From Anarhynchus alexandrinus (taxonomy: Eukaryota; Chordata; Aves; Charadriiformes; Charadriidae), in contig VUYV01000035.1 in NCBI GenBank assembly GCA_008711295.1, forward strand, positions 5,920,397 to 5,984,396: a stretch of 64,000 nucleotides of DNA, read 5' to 3'. The notes under the pieces were generated by a model. That model saw only the letters and a program-made list of their open reading frames with translations, was not told the origin of the DNA and made no database searches. This document shows positions 12,401-26,800 of the stretch, one piece after another. Every line of letters begins with the position of its first letter. Within the stretch, counting starts at the first letter, position 1. Both the position numbers and the translations under genes were made by a program.

Positions 12401-15239
12401 TCAGCGATGTCTCATGCCATTATGAGCCAGCTGGTTGGGGTGAATTTTCACAGAAAAACATCACAAACTTCACTGCGTGCAAGAGGGAAAAAAAATCCTA
12501 GTTTTCTCCTGTGGCAAAACATCAGTGACTGCACCAGGGGAAAAATACCCAGTTAATTCTTCTTAAGGGCCCTGGTGAGACTCGAGAAAACATTCTGCAG
12601 TGCTGGTAGCCTCAGAAGACATGATTAATTGCAGATGGTAAAAAGGTGCATGTTCAGCTTTAACCGAACTATGTGTTAGGACTGGATGATTGCTAAGTTG
12701 GTATTCAAGACACATGGGGAAAGCAACCTACCAGGATCTTCAGCTACAAAACCAAGATTTTTTATATATATACGCTTTTATATATATATCTCATATATGG
12801 CTTAACGGCTTAAATGTAAATGTGTATACTGGAGTTTTAGAGCCAGAACATACTGCTAGTGGAAAGGACCAAAATGGGCAAGATTGCTGAAAAAGGAGGG
12901 AAAGGGAAATAATGTTTTGCAGTTAGCTGAGGATGCAGAGGCATAAAAAGGACCTCCCAAAGCTGGCAGTAGCAATTTGTAGATTAATATATGTGGGTGG
13001 TGCTGCAGAGCACAGAGTGGGGTGTAATGGTGGAAAGATCTCTGATGTGCCATTAGCTGTTTGTCCTTGCTAGCCTAGGACAGGTCTCATTTCATCGGAA
13101 AATATCTTGAACAAGAGTACATATGTTGCTTTCCTGAATTGCCTTAATTGGAGGTCCAGCATCAGATATTGGGATGGTAACACAGAAAAAACAGAGGCCA
13201 GTTTCCACTAATCTAACCCATCAGTCTGCCTGCAAATCCTGTTTCATTACTGCAATCTGAGCTTGAAAACCGACCCCAAATTCTGCTCATATTATGAAGG
13301 TCACCTTGATGTCTTTTCTTTATCAATCAGAGTTTAAATCAAGGCCCTTAACCTTTTCTCAGGGCAGAGGTTTTTCAAGCAGGTAACAGGCAAACCTACC
13401 CAGATCAATATCTGAGTGCAGATGAGCACCCAAAATTCAAAACTTCACTCAGACTTCTTGCATTTACACAACCAGGCTACAATTCTCCTGCAAACAGAGC
13501 TCACATCAAGTCATCCAAGGTCTCCAGACTAGAAACTGGAACTGTAGAGAAAGCAGACAAAATTAAAAAATAATAAAGGAAAGAATAATTACCGAGGTGT
13601 TCAAAACCACATCTTCATTTCTGGAAGGAGTTCAATGAAGGAAAAGATTCCAATGCTGTCCAGAGTGCTTCATTTATCCTTTCTTCATAGATAGCACTGC
13701 GTCTCCTTTGCATAAATTGCACGCCATGCCATGTCTCCTCCAGCATGGGTATATTCCCAGTGCTGCTCATGGTATTGCAGGAAGGTCAAATACGTCCTCT
13801 TTCTCTCTCTGGTTCTCTCCTCTCACTTGGAATTCCTCTTTCAAACACCTCCCAAATCAGAGAGGCACTGGGCACATTTGGGACTTTGGAATTGTCAGCG
13901 CTGGTGAAAAATCACTCACATCCGTGGTATTACAGCAGGGATGACTCTGGCTCCTGCTTTCAGTGTTTCCTTGTGGATCATTAGCAGACATTATGAAAAA
14001 CACAGATGATTAAGACTGACCTCCAGGACACATCACTTTCAACCTCTTTCCAATTGGAAACACTTTTAGCAATAGCTCCTTTCTGTCTCATGCTCTTAGG
14101 GCAGATTTCCACGCAAGCTCTTATTTTAAATCTTACACCAGTGCTTCTACCCCCAGTCATTAATCTCTGATGCTGGTCCTTGTCAAATACTTGCTGAAAA
14201 TCTCAGTGTACTATATCCACTGAATTTCCCTTATATATAGTGGCAGTTAGCTCCTCAGGGGATGCCAGCAGATTAGTTGAGTGTGACCTCCCACTACTTC
14301 AAGCCGCATAAGTTTGGCCTTCACAGAGCGTTGCTTTTCCAGATGTTTTCCCACAACATCCCTTAAAGTTTAGTATTTCCAAGAATTTCCCAGAGCAAAC
14401 ATTAAACTAACTGGTCTGTCTCTTGTCCCCGTTATGTCCACCACTTTCCAACCCTCATCCACCTGCCCCTTTTTAGACAGAGAACTTAAAATGTCATTGA
14501 AGAGCTCAGCGAGTCGTGTGCTTGCCCACAGGACGTTACGGGATGTGCTCTCCATCTGTGCAGGATGCTCACCTTGTCCCATGCCCTTGAACAGCTGGCC
14601 GCTGATATGGGAAGATCTTTCTCTTCATCCTCTATAAAGTTGGATGCAATTTTGGCAGGTGAAAAATATTTAATAATCCCTCTCTCCTCTTATCGCTGAT
14701 ATAAGCTCGCTTTTGTTCTCTGTCGCGAGTCTAAGTTCTCCATACATCACTCTCAAGATAAGCACTTTCTCCTCTGTATCCTCTGTACCAGCTCAACTGT
14801 TCTCCTCGAAACTCCAAAGCCCTCCTTTGCTGTGAGGCCAGTTTCGTTGTCTCTCAGAGATACTTATATGTAAAAGGACCTTGCTGTCTGAAATACACCC
14901 TCAGCATCCCATATGGCTGCTGCTTTCCATCCCTTTTTTTCCCTCCTGCTTTCTTCTTCCTCCCCTCTCCTTTCACTGCGATACTTCAGCAGTGCCCCAT
15001 CCCAATCTCTATCTCTGGCTTAGCCAGCCTAGCGTACATCAGCCCTTTAGTCCCTTCTTTTATTGTCTTCATGTCTACTAGGCTGAACGTTTAGGACAGC
15101 CTTCCCAACTGTATCTTAAAGACCTACATTAAAGCCCAGCCAGCTTCCTTCAGCTCATTTTGCATTCCCCGTAAGCCTGCTGGCTCAGAGGCCAGTGGTT
15201 TTGCACAGCTGCCCTTTCTGCAGCCCCTCCTCAGCACTT

Positions 15240-15640
15240 CAGCTCTGCAGGGAATATAATCACCGCATCCGAGATGCTCTTCAATTTCAAGTGTATTTAT
15301 TACAGCCGCTCAATTTCCTTTAATCTGTCATTTCTCCTTCTCCTCCTTCCCCCCCAACCCCCCTGATTGCCTTCTTTTCACTGAACTATAAGTGCACTGA
15401 AGGAGGCTTTTACCTCTGACCCTCGCTGCCTGCTCCAGCCCCGGCCCTGCCCTGACTCACGCTGGGTGCCCTGTGCACTGATTATTGCTCGTTACCCGTG
15501 TGGCTTAACGAATGCGCTGGGCCCTTAGCAAACAAGTGCAAATATTGCAGACAGCACGCTCCCACCGGTGACCCCTCGGGACTAATTGAGGGAGAGTAGA
15601 CAACACTTTCATGCACAAATTGCCTGTATCATCAGCACCG
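15240..15640. promoter_or_regulatory. Candidate conserved non-coding element
   Basis: The block has balanced composition, little low-complexity sequence apart from a C-rich patch near 15345, and several clustered motifs: TAATC, a CAATTT pair, a TGCAAATATTGCA near-palindrome at about 15537-15549, and CpGs retained in otherwise CpG-poor DNA. This is a judgement of texture, not an alignment. Confidence 0.25.
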
Positions 15641-18600
15641 AGATGGAAATAAAGACCAAGAAAGCCTCCCAGGCCTGTCTAAGTGAAGGAAACCTTAACG
15701 ACAGAGAGTGCCCGTGTCTGCCAGAGTCTTGTAAAACAGCATACTTCTCAGGGAGGGGTGAACTCGGTTTTTATGTAGGGGATGCGTGTCCCATCGGTGA
15801 CAAGGTTGTGCGTAAAACCACAAGCATCCCTTCAGAGCTGGAGCTGAAACAGCCGGAGAAGCCCCAGTTGATATGAAAGACATCAACATGCCTTCCTGTA
15901 TGTTAAGCTGTGTGAGCACGCACACACTCCGAGGTTTAATTGGTGTATTAATGTATTAAAGCACTGACACAAACAAACAGGGACTGCTTTCATAAGCTAC
16001 AAAATCCTTGAGTACATTGTAATTAGCTGGGCTTGTTAAACCACTTAATAAGCAATAGATAGCATGTGTCTGATGCCCCCGCGCCTTGGCGCAGGGAGAA
16101 AGACAGGCAAGTGCTTCAATATGAAATGAGTTCGGTTCTTAGGTGAACCCTTAAGATATATCATTTCATTCCCTGTCACAGGGAACTTCTGCCTGGGGCA
16201 GACACAGCTGAGACCAGTGCCAGGGTCACAGGTTTCTCCAGTCACAGTCCCCACACTTCCCCTGGGGTCCTGTTCCCTGTCTGGCCGCACACTCCCACGT
16301 GCTTCTGTACAAACTGCAATAGCCCGGGGAAGGCAACACATTTGCCTCAGTTTCCCTTCTGGAATATGGCCTCCAAACTATACCTTTAGCAAGTCCTATT
16401 GACTATTGATTGCAGAAGTGCTCTGAAAACCTTCAAATAGGACAGAAACAGAAAAAGGGAAGCAATGCAGCAGGACAAAACTCCACGTAGACAGGACTTC
16501 TCAGCAGATCCCAAAGCATTACAGACTAACTGTAGATTCACAGGATTCCTTTCTCCTTTGCAATCCTCTCCTCTCAACTCACCACACAACGATTTCACAT
16601 GAGTGATCTCACCCCTCAGCCCTGACTGGAAGGGGTTGGGGGAAATGCATTTCCCTGTGCTTACCCAGGCCTTTTATTTGGGGACCAAACCTGGAACCTG
16701 TTCAACTAGAGACTGTACGAAGCTCCCTGAGGATATGACTGATCCAGTTCGAGACGAGGGAAGAGCTGCCATATGCTCACTCCACGACCAGGCAGCTCCC
16801 AGGCTGCGTCCAGTGGTTTCCAAGGAAAGGTGGGAAGAGCAGGCACTGGGAGCACAGGGGAGAAAGCGCCACGCTGGACATGGAGTGGGGGTCACCTTTC
16901 CAAATGTTGGGCTTCTTTCCTTGTTACATCTCATCTTTTGGGTATTCTGGGGAAGAAATACCAAAAACCCTTTTCTGAGCCAGGTAGCTGAGGAGGGTCA
17001 AGCATTTGGCAGCATCTGAGCCTCCAGTATGCTGATTTGGATGGGGTACAGAGAGGGGAATATACTCACATAATTCCATATGACACAGTGGTGCTACCTC
17101 AAATTTCACCAGCTCACAACGTGGACCAAAGTAGTGAGAGCCAGGAAATCTTCCAAAATGGAGCCCAAAAGCTTTCTGTCCAGCGAGTCATTACCAGAAC
17201 TCATGCTCTGATCACCCTTTTCTCACTCCCTGACAGGTCCCAGGAAATGGGAAAACTCCCAGAGCAGGTGAGACACCTGTAGGGCTAATCAGCATCCCTG
17301 AATGCAGAACAGGAAGGCAGTGCCTTAATTTTATCCCAAATTCCAGCTTACACCCACAATGGTACTACCAATCCACGCGTTTCTGCGCAGTCCAGCCGGC
17401 TATCCAGCAGCCAACTCAACCTTCCCCAGCACATCATCAAGCACAACAGCAGCTTTGAGAGAGTGAGCGGAGAAGCTCCCTTAAACACCGCCTCCACCCA
17501 AGTCCACTTACAGCTCTGCAGCTATTCCTAGATCCCAACTGGATTCTTCTTTTCATCTTTGTTCTGCCTCATATTCTAGTGCTGAACCCCAGGCCTGCTG
17601 CCTTGGAGCTTCCTCCATATGCTGCATTCATCCATTTTTAAAGGTGACCTTCCAACTTTAAAGGAAGTTAGCATGCCTCACTGTCTTCATTTGCCCTCTC
17701 CTTCTTTTCAACCTGCTCTTTATTATGAATTAAAAAGCGGCCTGAAAGGTTTCTCTATTAAAAAATAAAATCTTTAGAAAGAGCACATTTCCAGATCATT
17801 TCTCTCCCAGTTTTCGCAGCAGCCGCCTTGGGTGTCACAGCACTCGCTTGCTGCAAACTCTCAGCTGCCAGCTCTGATGGTGTAACCTGCTCGGGGTGTT
17901 TGGATTCCCCCCCTCCCCACCGATGTCTGCCATCCCACCCCACTGCTGGCCCTCCCCTCCCTCGTGTTCTCACTGCTGTTTGGCAAAGCAGTGCCCTGAA
18001 ATGTTCTGGGTGAAAAATAACCTTTGAGGGAGCAGGGCTGGAAGTGGGGTTATTTTCAACTTGGCTCATACTAGAAACCCGGGTTACGCTGTGGCCTCAT
18101 AAGCTCTTGTGCTGGCACAAATGAAGAGCAGCAAATAAATGAAGTTCTCTTTATCTCACCTTACTGCCAAAGCCACATCTTACAAGCCCTGAGGCTGTAT
18201 AGCAATGGAAAGGGAAGGTGTCTCCAGCCCTTAGCAGTAATAATATTACTCTCGCCAATGAAATGGTCACAGTAATTAAAAAGGCAGTAACAAAACAACA
18301 TGATAGTTCCCTGCTGTTGTGGTACAACATTTTGCCATTTAATCAGGACAAACAGAACCTGAATTTTTACTGCAATACAACTGAAATAAGACAGAAAACT
18401 ATGATCTTATAAAATGAAAGCTCAACTTCCGGCCCTTCTCTTAGATTACAGAATCAAACCAAAAAAAAACACAAAGAAAAAGCAACCAACCAACTAACTA
18501 GTCTCTCTTCTACCCTTTTCATTTTTTGGCTGTGAGTTCCGGTGCTATTCAGATAGGTTCTGTTGACTATTTCCTTTTGCCAAGTGGTCAGGACACCGCA

Positions 18601-20232
18601 AACCAGCACCATGCAACAACACTCTAGATTTAGTCATCGGTGTTTTTACCTCCATCCAAGAAACCATAGACATTTTCTGTGCTATGGACATCTGGCTGCC
18701 AGGAACGAGAATGACACCCACAAACTCATTTCATGCTGACCACCAAGTGACCACAAACAAGCAGGAGCCCTTATTCACAGCTGGCTTGTGCCACACCAAG
18801 CCTGGAAGTGCCTGGCTCAGTCAGAAAGTAGACAGCCTCTCTTTCCAAACCATTCAATCACACTTTTCCCTGCCACTGTTTGCCAGACCCAGTGTTAACC
18901 CTTCAACCCTGCTCAACCCCAGAGCATACCTAGGACTCTTCGTTCTCCATCCAAGCCAATATGTCCGTGCTGTTCCTGGCAACCCCACTGTGCTCTCACA
19001 CTCTCTCTAGGACATACCCGTTAATCCTTTAAAGGACAACCATCAAGCTGCACAACAAAGGAAGCAGCTGATTAGGTTCTTGCTACAATTATCTCCTGAA
19101 AGTAGGAGAGTACTTCAGATTTTTAGGAGAAAAGGGGGCTTCGCAAAGCAAAGGCAGGATTGCAAGGAGAAGGTGCTACCAGGTCAAGACTTAGTACAAT
19201 AAATAATGGAAGGTTCCTCACCTCACACCCTCAGCCTTTCCTTAGCTCTGATGTTCGGTTTCATCTTTGGGCTATGAATGATTCATGGAGCCTTAAAATA
19301 TATATAAACTGTATCTCCTAGAACAAAGAGTCTTTATTCAGGGTGTTGTGAGGGAGCATGGAGCAGCATGCGTGATGCCTGCACTTGGGCTGGGATATCC
19401 CTTGGGAAAGGACCCTTGTGGCTCCTTGCTTCTTTCCAAATCCAGAAGCTGTTCTGAGTTTGAAGCTGAGCTCCGCGGGAGACCCCAGCTCAGTCTCTGC
19501 GACACAGAGACGTGCTTGCTGCTGAGGGTCTCAAGAACTGCTTCCTTGAATCACGCCCAGGACCAGCTCAGAGCCAGGCTCTTCTCATCCATCCCTGGCA
19601 GCCAGAGTGTACAAATACCACCGGTGCACTGTGGGGATTTAAATCACTTATGCAGGATTACAGATGGGGAAGCTGCAGCAAAAACATGTCACAGTCTAAT
19701 CCACTGAAGACGTTACCATCCCGACTTCCAGTTCTCTGCCTCGGGCAGTAGATCACATTTAATGATTGTGTCTCTTTCGTTGGACATCCACCACCACCTT
19801 TCCACCATCAATATTTGATTCCTACTATGCATACAAACACAGACATGCACACGTCCCTGCACCATGATCAGCGAACATCTACTTACTTTTCCAGACAAGA
19901 ACATCACTTCGGGCAATTCCAAGGATGTTATGTCAAAGTAACCTCCTTTCCAACTGAAGAGATGGCCATCCTCTGATTTCTTGTTGGGGAACCTAAGCAT
20001 GGGCCTGGGTGAGATCTGGTGAAAGCTCCAAGCCCAAGAGGATCTGTCCTTACTCAGAAGGGAGCATAGGCAAAAGCACAGGCAAGAGATGGAGAGGTCT
20101 CAGACAGGGCAGACTTGGCAGTAAAGTGCTCCATAGCTAGTGCCCAGCAAGCTGTGGGATGCCTCCCTCCCTGTGCTGACAGGCCAACAGCCCAGGTAGC
20201 TGGCAAACCTAAGCTTCACAGTACTATAGAGT

Positions 20233-20803
20233 AATCATAGAATCATAGAATCATAGAACGGTTTAGGTTGGAAAGGACCTTGAAGATCATCGAGTTCCAA
20301 CCCCCCTGCCATAGGCAGGGACACCTCCCACTAGACCAGGTTGCCCAAGGCCATGTCCAGCCTGGCCTTGAACACCTCCAGGGATGGAGCCTCAACAACA
20401 TCTCTGGGCAACCTGTTCCAGTGCCTTACCACCCTCAAAGTGAAAAACATCTTCCTAATGTTCAATCTAAACCTGCCCTCTTCCAGTTTGAAGCCATTCC
20501 CCCTCGTCCCATCACTACATGCCCTAGTAAAAAGTCCTTCCCCAGCTCTCCTGTAGGCCCCCTTTAGGTACTGGAAGGCCGCAATAAGATCTCCCCGGAG
20601 CCTTCTCTTCTCCAGGCTGAACAGCCCCAACTCTTTCAGCCTCTCCTCATAGGAGAGGTGCTCCAGCCCTCAGATCATCCTCGTGGCCCTCCTCTGGACA
20701 CGCTCCAGCAGGTCCATGTCCTTCTTATGTTGGGGACTCCAGAGCTGGATGCAGTACTCCAGGTGGGGTCTCACGAGAGTGGAGTAGAGGGGCACAGACA
20801 TGC
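20233..20803 (-). mobile_element. CR1 LINE, longer 5'-truncated copy
   Basis: The minus strand carries the C-terminal part of CR1 ORF2, starting about [14 protein letters not shown] and continuing through [13 protein letters not shown], a stop, [29 protein letters not shown] and [20 protein letters not shown] to the end of the ORF. The stop near 20670 is a TGA where CR1 normally has an Arg codon, consistent with CpG decay of CGA. The 3' tail has three ATTCTATGATT-like units at 20233-20258. The 5' edge is approximate. It is about 570 bp, while a full CR1 is about 4.5 kb. Orientation is the same as NTRK3. Confidence 0.94.
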
Positions 20804-23800
20804 CCCCAAAGGCTGAACCCTTCAAGGTATCACCCAAAAATATTCCTGTGCAGCCCACTTGTCTTCAGTGGTCCTTTCAGGATTTTCAGTCTATGCTGTG
20901 TCTACAGCTCACGATCACCACATTTCCTCGCTCTTTGGAGTCTCAGAGATCTTCTTCCTTAGAAGGGACACTGTTGATCCTTACCCATTTGGGTGTACCT
21001 GACAATACCTTTTATGCTCAGGAGTCTTCTTTATTTCCTAAGGGTGACTTTTTTTGGCGAGAGATATTCTTCTTCCCTTGTAAGACTGCTATTGATGTCA
21101 TTCTGCCCATTTTCTTTGAGGCTCTGGCCAGCACCACTGAATCCAGGGAAGGAAACTTGGCACAAGATTAGATGCTTCACGCATTACAAGGACCCACACA
21201 GAACAGTACCCAACTCCCAGGAGTCCCCTCTGGGGTTAACAGGATTAAACTGAACTTTCACTCTAGTCACAGGACAGTATTTTCATCCAAGATGCACTGT
21301 CAGGGACTTTGCTGTCTTCTTCTGAAGCTGTGGCTATACAGATCTTCTGTTGGTATTGAGCGGCTAATGTCTCATATGGCCACAAACGAGGCAATTCATC
21401 TGTAATGCACGCTCTGCTGGCACCGGGCAGAGGGTTAAGGCACACCAGAGCCTTTTTTTGCTTACTGTCGATGAATAGACATATAGAAATAAGAAACAGA
21501 ATAATAATAGAAATAAGAGACTGGCACCATCATCAAGTAGCCGCCCCTGCAGTTCTGTGCTCCTGAGCTTCCTAAAGGAGTGAACAGCTGTGCAGAACAC
21601 CTCCCACAGCTCTGCCGTACCTGCTGGCACCCCAGCTGCATCCCCCAGCAGCCAGCCCTGACCCAGCTGGTCAAACAGGAGCACCATTGGGGGTTAACCT
21701 CTGTCTCCAGCAGCACTTGGTTCTTCTGGTTTTTGGCTCTCACACAGTGGCAGATCCACAGCATTTCCAGCCAGAAGAGCCCCTGCTAGTTCCCAAGCAG
21801 GGACTGACAGTTTCTTGCTGGTACTGTCTAATGCAGTCACTTATCCCGCATGCGTTTAGAGCAGATCCATCAAAATAATTCCTGCTAGAGCTCTGAATTC
21901 AGCATATTACACACAATAGCTCCCCGGAAGGAGAAAAATGCCACTTACCTGTCTTTAACTGAGTCCTTTTTCAGTCGTCTGCAATGTCTGTGCACCGAGA
22001 GACGTGATGGCTTTGGGGGACGGGTACCTCTGGAGTTGTTCCAGCAGCACTGAACGTATGACTGGAGCTTAAACACTCTTAAACTTGCAATCCCTTCTGG
22101 CACCATTCAATGAACAAACGTGTCTCGGGAAACACAGAGCAGACCTGCAGCCACCTTCAGCAGCCTACGGGGGACTGGACCAGGCACTACCAAGGAAGAA
22201 GTGACTGCGCACAGCCGCTCCTATTGTCCCCAAATATTGCTTGGCACTGATGCAGCGAAACCAAAATGCTCTGTTGATCCAGAATGTCTCTAAAATTACC
22301 AGGCAACAAGGCCTCAGGAGAAAATCTGAGCAGGGGTACAACTCTTTAGCCTGACAAGACGGGCTCATGCTGGTGGTGTTTGAAATGTGCATACTGCACT
22401 ATCATGATGCCACCTTACATCCCTGTTATTGGCACCAGGGACTGAATCCCGGCAGGACCAGGCCCTGGACACATGCAGAACATGAACTTGCAAGACCATG
22501 AGCTCCTCCTCTCTCCTATCAGATGTTGCAATATACTCCACCACCTGACCGGTCTAGTCCACAGACTGCAAACATCCCTCCCTCCTTCTCCCAATTATCT
22601 TAATAAACAGCCTGGACACATCTCTGACTCACTTAAGATAATGATGACCTGACCATGATTAGCTTATTCAGACATCCTGGCAGTTTACCGAGTCTAATGC
22701 GACTCCAGCCTGGCTCTTTCTGACTTCTCATGACAGAGCCTGACCTCCAGCACCGGCCGCACTGCGATCAGCAGATGGAGACCCACATACAAATCAGACA
22801 CAGGCTGCTCCCAAAATTCAGGCTGGAGCCATGAAGGTTACTTGCTCTGAAAATAAGCTCTTAACTACTCCAAAGGCCTGGGGAATGGCAGTTTTTCTTG
22901 TCTGCAGACAGACCAGCCCCAAGATATGAAAGAGAAACATGGTGTTAAGGACAACCCCAAATACCGGCTGACCGAAAAGCATCTCTGCGTATTACATTTC
23001 TGGCTGCCTCTCTGGAACATTCACTCACCCAACCTGAGAGCAAAAGCCAGTCAGCCAGTCACGGGACATGAATATTTGAAGTAAAACCTTGAAGGAAGGA
23101 AGCCAAATAGTCTGAAATCATAGGCAAATCCTTACAAAAGTCAACTCATCTGCAGAAATCGGGCACAGGTCACAAATGACTCACTAACAGCAGAGCAAAT
23201 CATTTAACCAGTGCTTGGAACGAATCCCTCTGCTTTGTAGAGAACAACCAAAATTTATTCCTGCTGATTAGTCAGCAGTTACACTCACAAGTTCTAAATT
23301 AATCTCAAAGTTCAAATGTAATTGTCTTGTACGTGCACTCTGCTTTACTGCTGGAGAGACCATGGTCTTCACTTAGCGAAGGAATCATCTCACATTTATC
23401 TACTGGGGCTGGGAGTGTGGGTTGGGGTTTATTCTAGCTCTTAACTTGACAAACTCAAAGCCTGAACTCCGCCTTAAAGTGCTGTCTGGCAAAAGCTCAG
23501 TTAACACCTTTGAATTTCTGTACCGATTTCACTAAGAACAGGCACTTACCACTTCTCTGGAAACCAATTACCAAATCCCAATAAGGAAGATGGACGAACA
23601 ACCCCCAAAACTCCAATGGTGCATCCAAGGAGGTGAAATTCGGAACTGAAGAACGACATCAGGAACTGACAGGACCAAACGGAGCTCCCAGCAGAAGCAG
23701 AAAGGTGTCGTATCTGCACCTCTAAGCCCTCTGTGTCTTCCCCGCATGTCAGTTTATAAGAAACACAAAGGAAGCCACATTGGGCAAACTAACTTATTTT

Positions 23801-26800
23801 TACCATTGGGTTTCCTGTGTTGTTTTTTAGGGGCCAAGGCAAAGCAGTATCAATGTGATCCCCCATGGTGTGGACACAGGGTAGGATGTCCTACAGCCTG
23901 CAGTGCAACCCTGTGGCACAAGCAGCTCAGGCCACCAGAGATGTGGAGCCGGACACTGATGCTCAGGTGGCATCAGCCCACATGCTGGCACCACCAAGGA
24001 GCCTGCCTGTCATGAGGAGCCGGGGGGACGGACATCGGGGAAACCCCAAAAGATACAGGCAAAGCAAAATGCACCACAACAGCAGAGGAAGATACGTCAT
24101 TGCTTCACCGGGTAAAGCACCTTTTCCAGCTGTGTGTGTGCCAGTCTCCCACCACACTCTTTCCCCTTCAAAGTGGCTATATGCATGTTCCCATGGCTTG
24201 TTAAACTTTTCTGCTGATTGACCAGTGTCTGCAGGCACTGGTAAATACACAGTTAATAAGGACTCCTTGACTCATTGAACAGACCGCACCAGCAGCGCTT
24301 CAAAACATTAAGCAAAAATGAAGTCACCCAGCATTGATTTCTTTCAAGCTCTCTTCCTGCTGCTCCTCCAAACCTGTGGTTTTTAGCTTTACTACTGTGT
24401 CTGGGTCTCTTTATCCGCTGCTAATGCCAGGGCTTAACCCCGAGGATCTGCAGCTTGTTCTGGGTACAAATCAGAGCGGAGCAGTGATGCACTGCCGCAG
24501 TTTGCTGAAACAGCAAAAGCACCTTCCTCTGACTGTCCACAGCTCCTGGGACTTCTGCCCCACCACCCCGATCACAGACACATGCTGGAAAGGCCAAAGA
24601 CCTGGTGGTAGAGAAAACTACCACCTTCAAAGAAGCTCCAGCCTCTTGAGAAAGAAGGGCTGACTGCTTAAAAACACGTCTAAATAAGCAAAAGCACCAA
24701 AACCATCAAGACTCATCCTGTGCAACTTGGATAAGCAGCTACAGAGACCCAGTTGTGACCTACAGCACCACACACATCAAACACTCGCCTGTAGCAAGTC
24801 CAAGTCCAAGGTCCCACTGGGCCATGCATTGTTTCCATCATGCAGAGAGGTATTGTGCCAGAATCATACTGTGCCCATCACACTCATTTCAGGCATGAAC
24901 TAAAAGAAATGTGACTCCATCTTTTTACAGTCAAAACACAAGGAGGCGAAACTTCTCTACTTGTTCGCACGCAGGCTCCACACTCCACAAGAACCGAGAA
25001 GGCAGGGTTGTGATTTTACAGGAGATGATACGTACCACTGCCTGCACCCTACCAAACCAGTACCCCAAGCTCCTTCAGTAATAAGCTCTGCAAACAGCTC
25101 AAGAGCCATTTGAAGCCAGCGTGGGAGGGGAGAGCAGGACAGCAGTATCAACTCGTGGTCCAGCTGTCTCGAAGAGCACAGAGCCTTCACATGGGTGCAG
25201 GCAACACAGAGGCAACAGAAGCAACCAAGAAGCAAGCACGAGGAGAAACAAGTGCCCAGCCCTTCTGCAATACATGTCAGAGCCCGCGAGTGTAGTTAAG
25301 CTATCTCCTTGGGAACTGGCAGCAGCAAAAGCATTGTGGGAACTCATAGGTAAGGAAACAGTTGCCCTGATACACAAAGCAATGTGGACTAAGGCTGACC
25401 ATACCAGCAGCCTAAGTAATTGGCTAATCAAGCCCCTGTTTGCAATGTTTCTGGGCTGTGAAACTTGATAACAGACCCTGGAATAGTGGGGAGGAAAAGG
25501 CAGAGCTTCCAACACCCACGTTTGTTTCCCACACCTCAAAAAGGAGATGGAAATAGGGATGAAATCTGATGCAGCTCAGCTGCCCATCCCATGTGTAAGC
25601 TTATTATGTCAGGAGATAACCATTTGTCTCAGGCAACACAGACATCCCTGGAAAGGTAAAGATCTCAGCCACCACCTAATCCTGTGAACCACAGCACCCA
25701 ATCACTTCTAGAAGCGTACTTGTTAGAAGGGAATAGCATGCAGAAATTCACTCATAGCATCATTTTGAGGCATTTGATTGAAAGTCATGCCAGGAAGCTA
25801 TAGGAACAGAATGATGCTGGAAAACAGGTTTCTATTTTGCTCATCAAAAACTCTTACCAGGTTTTCTAAAAGGATTCCAGCACCCTCCACCAATATCAGC
25901 TCAAACACACCCCCAGCCTCATGCCCACAGCCACCTGCAGGTTGGCACGGCAGCTTTCAGTCCCATAAATGACATCTCCCAGTAATGATACGAAGACACA
26001 GCCAGTAAGACACATCCTCATGCCGAGCCCTGCATGCTGCAGAGTGGCTCTTCTCTCCTCCTGGAGCAATCAGCCGTCCTTGCGCGAACTCCTGACGAGT
26101 AACCCGAGTGCAGCACTCGCTTGTACCCCACTGCCTCTACATCACACACATCCTTGCTACCTTAATAGGAGGCTAATTGTCCCTGATGAAGGGACAACAG
26201 TCCAACACCCAACAGGAGAGCAATTTGCACAGCCAAGCAGGGAGACCTGCAGCAACAGCATGTTTTGAAACAAGAGCACTGCAGCCAGAACAATCTTTTA
26301 GTGTCAAGCTTCCTGAGAGATAAAGCTCCCAATAAAACTCCTTCTAGTAAGTGTAGAAACTTGTCTTAGCAAATCCTGACACCATCTCCCAGCAGTACTG
26401 CCTTGTCCCTGAGACTATGACCATTTTGAGCTACAAAAAGCAACAGGTTATCAACTGAGACCATCAGCAGCTAAGCTCTCAGGCAAGAAAACATCTTTGT
26501 GCCTCAGGAGAGTGACAGAAGCAAGAGCTACACCTGAGCAATGTTCACATCGCACCTGTAAATCCCACCCTCCGCACCCCCCGAAGAAGCGAACAAACCA
26601 GACTCCCCACACATGGACCATCTCATCAAGAAGTAGACTATAGGATGTGTCATTCTGAATGTTTATTTATTTTGTCTTCAAAGAAGAGACCTGATGCAGC
26701 TGTTTTGTTAGAAAATAAAGTGTTTATTAAGAAACTAGACATTGAACACCCCTATAGTCTCTGTGAAAAGGGACCGTCCCATTTCCCATTAGCACAGGAT

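Noticed and set aside
19630..19700. Second possible MIR relic (GATTACAGATGGGGAAGC)
   Set aside because: Only the ACAGATGGGGAA part fits; the following GAGGCACAGAG and CCAAGGTCACA parts are not convincing.
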